Assembly: GCA_016875595.1 (NCBI GenBank)
Contig: VGPI01000091.1
Span: 1 to 7,880, forward strand
Direction: 5' to 3'
Length of the DNA stretch: 7,880 nucleotides
From: Candidatus Cloacimonadota bacterium
GTDB lineage: Bacteria > Cloacimonadota > Cloacimonadia > Cloacimonadales > Cloacimonadaceae
Each line of letters opens with the position of its first letter. Position 1 is the first letter of the stretch. Both the position numbers and the translations under genes were made by a program. Shown here piece by piece: positions 1-6,154 of this stretch. Below the pieces are notes generated by a model that worked only from the letters and a program-made list of their open reading frames with translations, had not been told where the DNA came from and did not search any database.

Positions 1-1
1 T

Positions 2-268
2 TACTATTATCCTCCCTATCCGGTCTATCCTCAACCGCCGCAATATACCTACAAGACGCAGGTGACGATCGCCACCGATCCTCCGGGCACGGCGCTTTAT
101 GCCAATGAGCAATACATCGGGATGTCGCCTCTGGAATACACAGCGCTCTGGAATCCTTATGTGGACAGGATCGAGATCCGGGCGGAAAGATCGGGCTATA
201 CCACCAACCGGCGGATGGTCACACCTCAGGACAGGAATATCTTTATCGTGCTTCAGCCCCGGTGGTGA
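2..268 (+). CDS. PEGA-domain protein, 3' part (5' end outside window)
   Basis: The frame is open to the left edge of the window, so this is the C-terminal 88 residues of a longer protein. The first 20 visible residues are a Tyr/Pro/Gln-rich low-complexity linker (YYYPPYPVYPQPPQYTY). A single PEGA-type domain fills the rest: a TIATDPPGTALYANEQYIG strand-turn-strand with the diagnostic D-PPG-A turn, then G-MSPLEY, then a strand-rich RIEIRAERSGY segment, ending in IFIVLQPRW just before the TGA. PEGA domains are small beta-sandwich modules found on envelope proteins and on the extracytoplasmic ends of some bacterial Ser/Thr kinases. Here the domain is on its own polypeptide, 69 bp upstream of a codirectional kinase gene, so the two may be cotranscribed and functionally linked (inference). 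A GTG at 62 could be read as a start, but the linker upstream continues in frame with normal codons, so I take the real start to lie outside the window. Membrane anchoring cannot be judged. Confidence 0.8.
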   Translation, partial: YYYPPYPVYPQPPQYTYKTQVTIATDPPGTALYANEQYIGMSPLEYTALWNPYVDRIEIRAERSGYTTNRRMVTPQDRNIFIVLQPRW

Positions 269-324
269 ACATTCCGCTTGACAGATTAGTGGCGATAAAT
301 CCCCATCCATACACGAGAATCGAC

Positions 325-331
325 AAAGGAG
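325..331 (+). promoter_or_regulatory. Ribosome binding site of the kinase gene
   Basis: AAAGGAG lies 6 nt before the ATG at 338. It favours this ATG over the in-frame ATG at 356 (Met7), which would be 24 nt away. Confidence 0.75.
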
Positions 332-337
332 CAACCG

Positions 338-1735
338 ATGTTAAACATAGGGGCTATGATCCATCATTACAAGGTTTTATCTCTCATCGGCAAGGGTGGC
401 ATGGGGGAGGTTTACCAATGTGAAGATACCATGATCGGCAGAATGGTGGCGATCAAGGTACTCAATCCAGCACTTTCTAACGACGAGGGTCTGATCAAAC
501 GATTCAAGCAGGAAACGCGGATCCAGGCACAATTGACCCATCCCCATATCGTGAATCTGCATGCGATGATGGAATTTGAAGGTAAACTGCTGATCATAAT
601 GGAATATGTGCCCGGCATGACGCTCAAGGACTTGATCGCCAGAACCGGTCCGATCCCGGAACAGAGGTCTCTGCATATCCTGCGCCAATTGGTGGAAGCC
701 CTGTCCTATGCCCATTCCAAGAACATCATCCACCGCGATATCAAGCCCTCCAATATCATCCTGGATGATGCTGACAATGCCAAGATCCTGGATTTTGGCA
801 TCGCCAAAGTGATGGGTGAACATGGCTTGACCTCGACCGGCAGCAATATCGGCACCATCCTGTATATGTCTCCCGAACAGATCCAGACGCCCAAAACGAT
901 CGATCACCGCTCCGATCTCTTTAGCTTGGGGATCACCTTCTTTGAGATGTTATCAGGCAAATTGCCCTATAACACCCAAACGGACAGCGATTTTGCCCTG
1001 CAATCGCAGATCGTGCGTAATGAACTGCCCGATCCTCGGGAGTTCTATCAGTTCATCTCACAACCCACAGTTGACATCATGCGACGGATGACCGCCCGGG
1101 ATGTCAATCACCGCTTTTACGACGCGGCTGAGATCCTGGGAGCGATCATGGGCAGCCCTACCGATTGGCAGAGACCACGGCAAGCGTCACATCGTCAGCC
1201 ATCCACAGAGCAGGTGGAGTCGCCAGCAGCGGAGGTGGGCATAGCCCCAACGATGAGTTTCTGGCAACAGCCGTGGGTATTGTGGATATTGAGGGTCTAT
1301 TATATCCGGTCGATTGTCTTTCTGCTGAATATGATGGTCATGCTCGTGCTTGTTATGGCAGAAGTTAATGTGGATACCAGAGAGATCCGGGTACTCGAGT
1401 ATATCATGGGCTATGAATACCTATTCCTGCTTACCAATATCTCTGGACTGATCTCGGTGATTTTCTTTCTGGCCAACGACAGCTCCTATTGGGGAGATTT
1501 TTACGGGATTTATCGGGCGGCAATGATTGCCAGTTCAGCCATATTCCTGCTCATCGGATTTATCATCAATTTGCAGTTGCTGATTCGATCGTTCAGGATC
1601 AAGCCGGAGATGGCAGCCAGTGACATCCGGATCGTCCGGTTCCGCAAGAAACAGGTGTTCTGGATGATCACTTTTGCCATCATAGCCGCCGCGCTCTATC
1701 TCGTTAATCGTTATGTCGCCATTGAATTGTTGTAA
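338..1735 (+). CDS. Membrane-anchored Ser/Thr protein kinase with four C-terminal TM helices
   Basis: This is a complete 465-residue Hanks-type protein kinase that transfers the ATP gamma-phosphate to Ser/Thr of target proteins. The domain spans about residues 9-270. All key motifs are present: glycine loop GKGGMGEVY (18-26), ATP lysine K40 in VAIKVL, C-helix E59, catalytic HRDIKPSN (132-139, base D134, metal N139), DFG 152-154, an activation loop rich in Ser/Thr (165-173), SPE 178-180 and the F-helix D193. It is an RD kinase, so activation-loop phosphorylation is likely. A polar linker (about 272-305) leads to a membrane region with hydrophobic segments near 325-341, 361-379, 394-416 and 440-457. 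There is no PASTA, PEGA, TPR or other recognisable sensor. Bacterial kinases of this type usually have one TM helix and an external sensor, so the four-helix tail is unusual and its role unknown. The upstream PEGA gene is a plausible partner. The ATG at 338 is supported by a good RBS. Confidence 0.93.
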   Translation: MLNIGAMIHHYKVLSLIGKGGMGEVYQCEDTMIGRMVAIKVLNPALSNDEGLIKRFKQETRIQAQLTHPHIVNLHAMMEFEGKLLIIMEYVPGMTLKDLIARTGPIPEQRSLHILRQLVEALSYAHSKNIIHRDIKPSNIILDDADNAKILDFGIAKVMGEHGLTSTGSNIGTILYMSPEQIQTPKTIDHRSDLFSLGITFFEMLSGKLPYNTQTDSDFALQSQIVRNELPDPREFYQFISQPTVDIMRRMTARDVNHRFYDAAEILGAIMGSPTDWQRPRQASHRQPSTEQVESPAAEVGIAPTMSFWQQPWVLWILRVYYIRSIVFLLNMMVMLVLVMAEVNVDTREIRVLEYIMGYEYLFLLTNISGLISVIFFLANDSSYWGDFYGIYRAAMIASSAIFLLIGFIINLQLLIRSFRIKPEMAASDIRIVRFRKKQVFWMITFAIIAAALYLVNRYVAIELL

Positions 1736-1776
1736 GGGTGAGGTTGTTTGACCGGATCGATCATGTCCCACCGGAT

Positions 1777-1799
1777 CGTGATCCGCCTTTTGGATCACG
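1777..1799. terminator. Stem-loop after the kinase gene (possible terminator)
   Basis: An 8-bp perfect stem (CGTGATCC / GGATCACG) with a 7-nt loop lies 41 bp after the kinase stop. A C-run, not a T-run, follows on the plus strand, so it does not meet intrinsic-terminator criteria alone. It may stabilise the 3' end or cooperate with the next hairpin. Confidence 0.4.
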
Positions 1800-1825
1800 C
1801 CCCCGGGAACAGAGGATAATAAGCA

Positions 1826-1856
1826 GACACCGACCGCAGTTCATCCGGTCGGTGTC
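1826..1856. terminator. Strong GC-rich hairpin between convergent genes (likely terminator)
   Basis: An 11-bp perfect stem (GACACCGACCG / CGGTCGGTGTC) has a 9-nt loop. It is the strongest structure in the gap between the converging kinase and peptidase genes. The tail is CGTTAATCTGATCT on the plus strand and TGCTTATTATCC on the minus strand. Both are only moderately T-rich, so it is probably a bidirectional or factor-assisted terminator rather than a textbook one. Confidence 0.6.
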
Positions 1857-1870
1857 CGTTAATCTGATCT

Positions 1871-1897
1871 GCTGCCGGCTTTGCTGAAGCAGGCAGC
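1871..1897 (-). terminator. Stem-loop just downstream of the M16 peptidase gene (possible terminator)
   Basis: A 6-bp stem (GCTGCC / GGCAGC) continues, after one G-A mismatch, into 4 more pairs (GCTT / AAGC) with a 5-nt loop. It begins 13 bp past the peptidase stop on the minus strand. No T-run follows directly, so the terminator role rests on position and stem strength. Confidence 0.45.
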
Positions 1898-1910
1898 TAC
1901 CAGGGAAGGA

Positions 1911-4733
1911 TCAAGGCCGCACGAGGGGTAAACTGATCAGTTTGATCAGATCCCGGTGATGGGTCATATATTGTCGAGCGGTTTTGACGATGCTCTGCCG
2001 GGTGATCTTCCTGATCCTCCGGCGGGCATTCAGGTAGTCATCGGCGGGCAGTTCATTCCACAGATTTTCTCTGATCTCATCGAGAAAATAGGAATTTCTG
2101 GCTTCGTCGGATTCCAGGTTTTTCTGCAGGGTGGAGTGAACGTACTGGACGTCAGCATCCGCCACCAGCCCAGCCCTGATGCTATCCATGGTGGCGATGC
2201 AGGCATCGAGCAGTTCATCATAGCGATCCGGGGCGCAAGCCAGAATGGTCAGGATCGAGCTCCTGCCTTTGGGGTATTTGTTCAGTTGGGACATGGTTTG
2301 AGCGACATAGACACCGCTGCGGCTCTCTCTGATATTCACCCGGAGTTTCTCAAACATCAGCATATCCAATGCCTGCAGGTTGATCCGCGTCTGGGCGGAA
2401 TACTTCGCTTTGGCAATGGAAACCATAACTGCCAGGCATTTCTCATCGCGGCCCAGATATAGTATCCGTTGCACCTGTCCCTTGGGCGGCGTGATCCGGA
2501 GGTTGCGGAAGCTTTCCTTCCGTTTCATCGTTGGCAGGTTCGCCAGATAGATCCGGCAGTAATCCTGCAGTTTCCGCTCATCAAAATTGCCGACAAAGAT
2601 GAAGGTAAAGTCAGAAAAATCACCAAAGCGGTCATGGAAGATGCGCATCACCTGATCCAACGTCACCTGGTTCAATTCTTCCACGCTGGTTGATCTGGTG
2701 TAGGGATGATATCCCGATAAAACTGCTTCCAGCGAGTCCGAGAAGACCGACTGGGGATCGAGACGCGAGTTTTGCACAAAGGTGCGCTGCTTGCTGATAT
2801 AGGAAATGAAGCTGTCCTGACTGCGGCGGGGATTGGTCATATACTGGTAGATCATCTGGAACGCCAGTTCCATATCCTTGGGAACGAAATTTCCACTGAG
2901 GTTTTCGCTGTAAAGCTGGATATCGGCATTGATGCGGACAATATGACCCGCCAGTTGCTTGTCCAGAGTGGTCTTGTCAAATTCGCCAAAACCGGATTGG
3001 ATGATATGATCACCGACAATCCGGGCAGCGATCACATCCTCAGGCGCCAAAGCAGAGATACCGCCCCGGCTGAAGGCATTGAAGAGGACTTCATTGTTCT
3101 TGAGTTCGGTCTTGAGCGCATAGACCTTGATCCCGTTGGAAAGCTGCAAATAGCGGATGCCGGAGTCCTTGAGTGTTCTTTGTTTGACGATCCTGCCGGG
3201 GTTGGGGATGTCCGCCATCAGTGGTTCTTCCAAGGTTCTATCCTCATAAGCGGTTACCGGAATCGCCTCCACCAAAGCGCGCTGGGCGATCAGTTCCTCA
3301 TTACTGGGATAGGTGAGCCCTGCTTTGGCGGGTCCGGTAACGGTGATATTGAAGTTTTCTGCGGTGAAGAGTTCGGAAAAGATACCATTGATGTCCTCGA
3401 CGGTGATATAGGGCGAGAACATCTCAAAGAATTGCTGCTGCTGTTCGGGACCGAGCATAGTGTCGCCATATACAATGGGCATAAGAAATGACCAGACCAG
3501 GCGGGAGGAGAGTTCCTTGTCCTTGTCCGCCACGCGGCGTTCCAACTGGGTCCTGGTGCTCAAGACGGATCTGCCCAGTTCGCCGCTGGTAAAGCCATGC
3601 TGTTTGATTCTCTGCACCTCAGTGAGCAGCGCCTGGATCGCCTCTTCAACTTTGTCCTCAGGACAATAAGCTCCCAGCTCGAGAGCGGAACGGGTCTGGG
3701 TAAGAGGTGAAAAATTGGCATAAGCATAGGAAAAAGGTGGATTTCCACTGCGGGATAGTTCATCCAGCCGGGTGTTCAGCATACTGATGCCCTGATTGAT
3801 GAGCGTCTTTTGCATATACGAGCCGAGGGTATTCACCCGCAGTGGATCATGCTTCCAGATCAGATCGACCGAGGTGTAGGACATCTCATCGTCGATGGCG
3901 ACGATAGCTGCCGGCTCTACATGGACAGGCACGGGATAAGACACTTTGGGACGGGGATTTTCTGCTGCGGGATATGCACCGAAGTATTTGAAAATGGTCT
4001 GCTCGACCGCCACCGGATCAAAATCTCCCACGATCAGCAGCGTTTGCAGATCGGGACGATACCAATCCTGGTAAAAGCGGAGGATTTGTTCTCGGGTGAA
4101 AGTGCTCAAGACCTCATAAGTGCCGATGGGAGTCCGCTGAGCATATCGTGATCCGGCAAAGATCAGGTTCTGCACCTGATCCTGGATCCTTTCCGAAGCG
4201 CCTTGATACATACGCCATTCCTCAATGATAACGCCGCGTTCCTCTTGCAGCTCCTTTTCGTCGAAGGTGGCTGCCAGACCCATCTCAGAGAGGATGTGAA
4301 ACGCCTTGTCCAGCGCTTCCGGTTTGTCGGTGGGGGCGGAAAGAGTGTAAAGGGTAAACTCGCGGGAGGTCATGGCGTTCAACCCGCCGCCAAAGCCCAT
4401 CCCGATCGAATTGAGAAACTGGATGATTTGTTGCTTGGTGTAGCTTTTCGTCCCCTTGAAAACCATATGCTCGGTAAAATGTGCCAGACCGAGCTGATCA
4501 TCGTCCTCATCCACCGAACCGATTTGGACGAATAGGCGCAGTTCAGCCCGTTTTGCCGGTTGGGGATTGGCTTTGATGATATACGTAAGCCCATTGGGCA
4601 GTGTGCCGATCTTTAAACTGGGATCAATGGGCAGCGGTGTTCTCAGATAGTTGTCCATGCTCTGAGCAGTAACTACACCCATCATGAACAGCGACGCTAT
4701 CAGCACAATGATGTGTTTGAATGACTTAACCAT
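1911..4733 (-). CDS. Secreted M16-family zinc metallopeptidase (PqqL/insulinase-like)
   Basis: A complete 940-residue protein. Residues 1-23 form a classic signal peptide: basic start MVKSFK, hydrophobic core, then VTA before Q24. There is no lipobox Cys, so it is exported, probably to the periplasm. The inverted zinc motif HFTEH is at 85-89 (ligands H85 and H89, catalytic E88). The third ligand is most likely E165 in EERGVIIEEW, at the family's usual spacing of about 75 residues. The order is an active M16 domain (about 45-190), an M16_C-type domain (about 205-390, with WYRPDLQTLLIVGDFDP), then a second non-catalytic half (about 525-870) without HxxEH but with the same fold signature (VGNFDERKLQDYC). 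This two-half layout and length match PqqL-like proteases, which close like a clamshell on short peptides. The substrate is unknown; peptide scavenging or envelope turnover would fit. It is flanked by its own terminators, so it is probably monocistronic. The ATG at 4733 has a good RBS. Confidence 0.93.
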   Translation of the reverse strand: MVKSFKHIIVLIASLFMMGVVTAQSMDNYLRTPLPIDPSLKIGTLPNGLTYIIKANPQPAKRAELRLFVQIGSVDEDDDQLGLAHFTEHMVFKGTKSYTKQQIIQFLNSIGMGFGGGLNAMTSREFTLYTLSAPTDKPEALDKAFHILSEMGLAATFDEKELQEERGVIIEEWRMYQGASERIQDQVQNLIFAGSRYAQRTPIGTYEVLSTFTREQILRFYQDWYRPDLQTLLIVGDFDPVAVEQTIFKYFGAYPAAENPRPKVSYPVPVHVEPAAIVAIDDEMSYTSVDLIWKHDPLRVNTLGSYMQKTLINQGISMLNTRLDELSRSGNPPFSYAYANFSPLTQTRSALELGAYCPEDKVEEAIQALLTEVQRIKQHGFTSGELGRSVLSTRTQLERRVADKDKELSSRLVWSFLMPIVYGDTMLGPEQQQQFFEMFSPYITVEDINGIFSELFTAENFNITVTGPAKAGLTYPSNEELIAQRALVEAIPVTAYEDRTLEEPLMADIPNPGRIVKQRTLKDSGIRYLQLSNGIKVYALKTELKNNEVLFNAFSRGGISALAPEDVIAARIVGDHIIQSGFGEFDKTTLDKQLAGHIVRINADIQLYSENLSGNFVPKDMELAFQMIYQYMTNPRRSQDSFISYISKQRTFVQNSRLDPQSVFSDSLEAVLSGYHPYTRSTSVEELNQVTLDQVMRIFHDRFGDFSDFTFIFVGNFDERKLQDYCRIYLANLPTMKRKESFRNLRITPPKGQVQRILYLGRDEKCLAVMVSIAKAKYSAQTRINLQALDMLMFEKLRVNIRESRSGVYVAQTMSQLNKYPKGRSSILTILACAPDRYDELLDACIATMDSIRAGLVADADVQYVHSTLQKNLESDEARNSYFLDEIRENLWNELPADDYLNARRRIRKITRQSIVKTARQYMTHHRDLIKLISLPLVRP

Positions 4734-4737
4734 GTTA

Positions 4738-4743
4738 CCTTCT
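4738..4743 (-). promoter_or_regulatory. Ribosome binding site of the M16 peptidase gene
   Basis: On the minus strand AGAAGG lies 4 nt before the ATG at 4733-4731, within a purine-rich stretch (GAGAAGAAGG). It supports the start that yields the signal peptide. Confidence 0.65.
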
Positions 4744-4787
4744 TCTCTGATAGTATTTCTTCCACTGAAATCTTATTGCTCCAAATG

Positions 4788-4793
4788 TGTCAA
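4788..4793 (-). promoter_or_regulatory. Possible -35-like TTGACA upstream of the M16 gene
   Basis: TTGACA on the minus strand sits about 55 bp before the peptidase start, just past the upstream gene's terminator, where a promoter is required. No convincing -10 hexamer lies 16-18 bp downstream, so this is weak. A similar CTTGACA, A-T-T and ATAA arrangement lies upstream of the kinase (278-297). Confidence 0.25.
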
Positions 4794-4806
4794 GGTATAA
4801 CGGCGG

Positions 4807-4844
4807 AAAAAAGAAGACCACCCGCTAAGGTGGTCTTCGTTTTT
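4807..4844 (-). terminator. Intrinsic terminator of the sorting-domain protein gene (bidirectional in form)
   Basis: A 10-bp stem (GAAGACCACC at 4813-4822, GGTGGTCTTC at 4829-4838) has a 6-nt loop. Read on the minus strand it is followed by six T residues, directly after the stop of the gene ending at 4860. On the plus strand a five-T run follows (4840-4844), so it can act in both directions. It separates this gene from the peptidase gene, implying the latter has its own promoter. Confidence 0.92.
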
Positions 4845-4859
4845 ATAAGCAGATCAGGT

Positions 4860-5837
4860 CTATTTGGACAGAACGATCTTCTTGACCGAGAGATCGTTGG
4901 CTGTTCTCATCCTGACGTAATAGATCCCGCTGGCGGAGGGATTGCCGTTTTCGTCCTTGCCGTCCCATTGGATATGGTGGTATCCGGCAGTGCGCATCTC
5001 ATGTGCCAGATCGCGGACAAGCTGACCTCGGATATTATAGATGCCGATCCGTACAAAACCAGTTGTGGTCATGGCAAATCTAATGGTGGTCGCCGGATTG
5101 AATGGATTGGGGAAGACATTGTTGATGCCGGTCACCACGGGAATAGGGGGAGGATTCAAAGACCCATTGAGATTGTAGGTGATGATCACGGGTCCATACA
5201 AGCTGGAAGTACCGTCAAAATCAGCGCTTTCCAGCCAATAATAATAAGTGCCGTCCTCCAACGGCTCCTGATCGCGGTAGATGTAATTCTGGGTCTGCGA
5301 CGTATTGGTTCCGGGGATGAAAGTATCCAACAACAACGCTTCGTCCAGATACTCCGAGGTTCCGCGATAGATCCGGAATCCGGAAACATTGGTCTCAGTA
5401 TGTGTCACCCAGGCAAGCTGAATGAATCCATAAGCGCTGATCGTTGCCGTGAATGATGAAAGCACCACCGGCAGGGGCAGATCCACTTCGGACAGAGTCC
5501 ATTGCATGATTTCCTTGGTGATGCTGCCCAGATCGGTAAGACCTGTAGCCGTGACATACATATAAGATCCATTCTGTGTGGCAGGGTAATTTCCCAGGAG
5601 TTTCCATGAGCCATCATTATACCAGACGCTCATTTCCTCAGAAGTGGATATGCTGGTGGGGTATCTGAAGGTCACATCCACCGAATTGGTAAAATCGGCA
5701 GAGGTGTCCCACCGGCGCGGGATACTGAGTTCACTGGGACCGGAATCGTACTTGCTAACGTTCAGGGCGGCAAATACGGCATCATCGGATGTGAAATAAA
5801 TGTCTTTGTTAATGTAATGCAACGTATGACCACTCAA
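4860..5837 (-). CDS. Cell-surface/secreted protein with C-terminal sorting domain, 5'-truncated
   Basis: The ORF encodes the C-terminal part of an extracellular protein. Residues about 1-110 are a beta-rich region with Ser/Thr-rich strands (RYPTSISTSEEMSVWY). Residues about 121-225 resemble a fibronectin-III-like module (LPVVLSSFTATI, then LAWVTHTETNVSGFRIYRGT, then DGTYYYWLESAD). Residues 239-325 are a FlgD-like/type IX-style sorting domain: NVFPNPFNPATTIRF, YNIRGQLVRDL, HHIQWDGKDENGNPSASGIYYVRM and the basic end VKKIVLSK. Such domains direct proteins to an outer-membrane secretion and attachment machinery in FCB bacteria. The N terminus is wrong for an exported protein. There is no signal peptide and no ATG; the only standard start is a TTG at 5837 without an RBS, and the frame closes at a TGA at 5877-5879. 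The coding-like frame continues to 5876 (KGSSLIFTDGDLA). I therefore read it as a 5'-truncated gene or pseudogene. Its original ligand or enzyme activity cannot be inferred. Confidence 0.8.
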   Translation of the reverse strand: MSGHTLHYINKDIYFTSDDAVFAALNVSKYDSGPSELSIPRRWDTSADFTNSVDVTFRYPTSISTSEEMSVWYNDGSWKLLGNYPATQNGSYMYVTATGLTDLGSITKEIMQWTLSEVDLPLPVVLSSFTATISAYGFIQLAWVTHTETNVSGFRIYRGTSEYLDEALLLDTFIPGTNTSQTQNYIYRDQEPLEDGTYYYWLESADFDGTSSLYGPVIITYNLNGSLNPPPIPVVTGINNVFPNPFNPATTIRFAMTTTGFVRIGIYNIRGQLVRDLAHEMRTAGYHHIQWDGKDENGNPSASGIYYVRMRTANDLSVKKIVLSK

Positions 5838-5951
5838 AGCAAGATCACCATCGGTGAATATCAGAGAACTCCCCTTTCATAATGATATTCAATTCTGGAT
5901 AAGATGCCCAGTTCATTTGTCAAATGAGGCTCGAAACTCTCCAATGTCTCC

Positions 5952-6073
5952 CGGGTTTTATCCAGATTGTTTTGCTCGAGATAATTATTCATGCGCCAGG
6001 TTATGATCTTGAATCGAAGCTCCGGAATCAGATCCTGTTTGCTGAGTTTGTCTATTTTCCGGGATAAAACCCG
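5952..6073. repeat. 12-bp inverted repeat pair flanking 98 bp
   Basis: CGGGTTTTATCC (5952-5963) and its exact reverse complement GGATAAAACCCG (6062-6073) face each other across 98 bp. Both copies fall inside the start-less helical fragment and neither arm extends further. A 12-bp perfect pair at this distance is uncommon by chance, but no associated recombinase is present in the window. Confidence 0.5.
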
Positions 6074-6091
6074 CAGAGCGCAAACTGCAGA

Positions 6092-6120
6092 TGCATCCGG
6101 CTTAACAGGAACAGGATGCA
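6092..6120. repeat. Short inverted repeat (stem-loop)
   Basis: TGCATCC (6092-6098) pairs with GGATGCA (6114-6120) across a 15-nt loop. No T-run follows. Function is unknown. Confidence 0.35.
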
Positions 6121-6154
6121 GGATATTTCGCTCGTGTGAGAGTCCCGGATGTGA

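Larger units (their letters stand above)
5861..6154 (-). pseudogene. Helical-protein gene fragment without a start (TPR-like?)
   Basis: This minus-strand open frame of 97 codons is bounded by TAA (6155-6157) and TGA (5861-5863). It has no ATG/GTG/TTG start before an internal ATG at codon 55, so it was passed over by start-based gene finding. From about codon 20 the translation looks like real protein: amphipathic and charged helices (ALRVLSRKIDKLSKQDLIPE, then FKIITWRMNNYLEQNNLDKT, then ETLESFEPHLTNELGILSRI) ending in EYHYERGVL. The ending resembles the first helix of a tetratricopeptide repeat cut in the middle. Codon choice (ATC, CTG, CGG, GAG) matches the neighbouring genes. I cannot name the family. 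It is likely a decayed internal piece of a helical-repeat protein. Its end overlaps the reading frame of the truncated surface-protein gene by about 16 bp in a different frame. Confidence 0.5.

Noticed and set aside
62..268. GTG at 62 as the start of a 68-residue PEGA protein
   Set aside because: The frame is open upstream to the window edge with a normal Tyr/Pro-rich linker, and no RBS precedes the GTG.
377..907. 176-codon minus-strand frame
   Set aside because: It is a shadow opposite the conserved kinase domain (glycine loop to activation loop), with His/Asp-rich composition typical of antisense frames.
2772..3491. 239-codon plus-strand open frame
   Set aside because: It lies wholly antisense to the M16 peptidase gene, whose zinc motif, signal peptide and full-length domains are intact. 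The translation has no recognisable domain.
4776..5456. 226-codon plus-strand frame
   Set aside because: It runs through the intrinsic terminator and antisense to the sorting-domain protein, and has no domain.
5846..5880. ATG at 5880-5878 followed by 11 codons
   Set aside because: This frame stops almost at once (TGA at 5847-5845), encodes no signal peptide, and is out of frame with the surface protein.
5913..5927. TCATTTG-T-CAAATGA palindrome
   Set aside because: Only 7 bp per arm with a 1-nt centre, inside the coding-like fragment. Plausible by chance, and I could not link it to a regulator.
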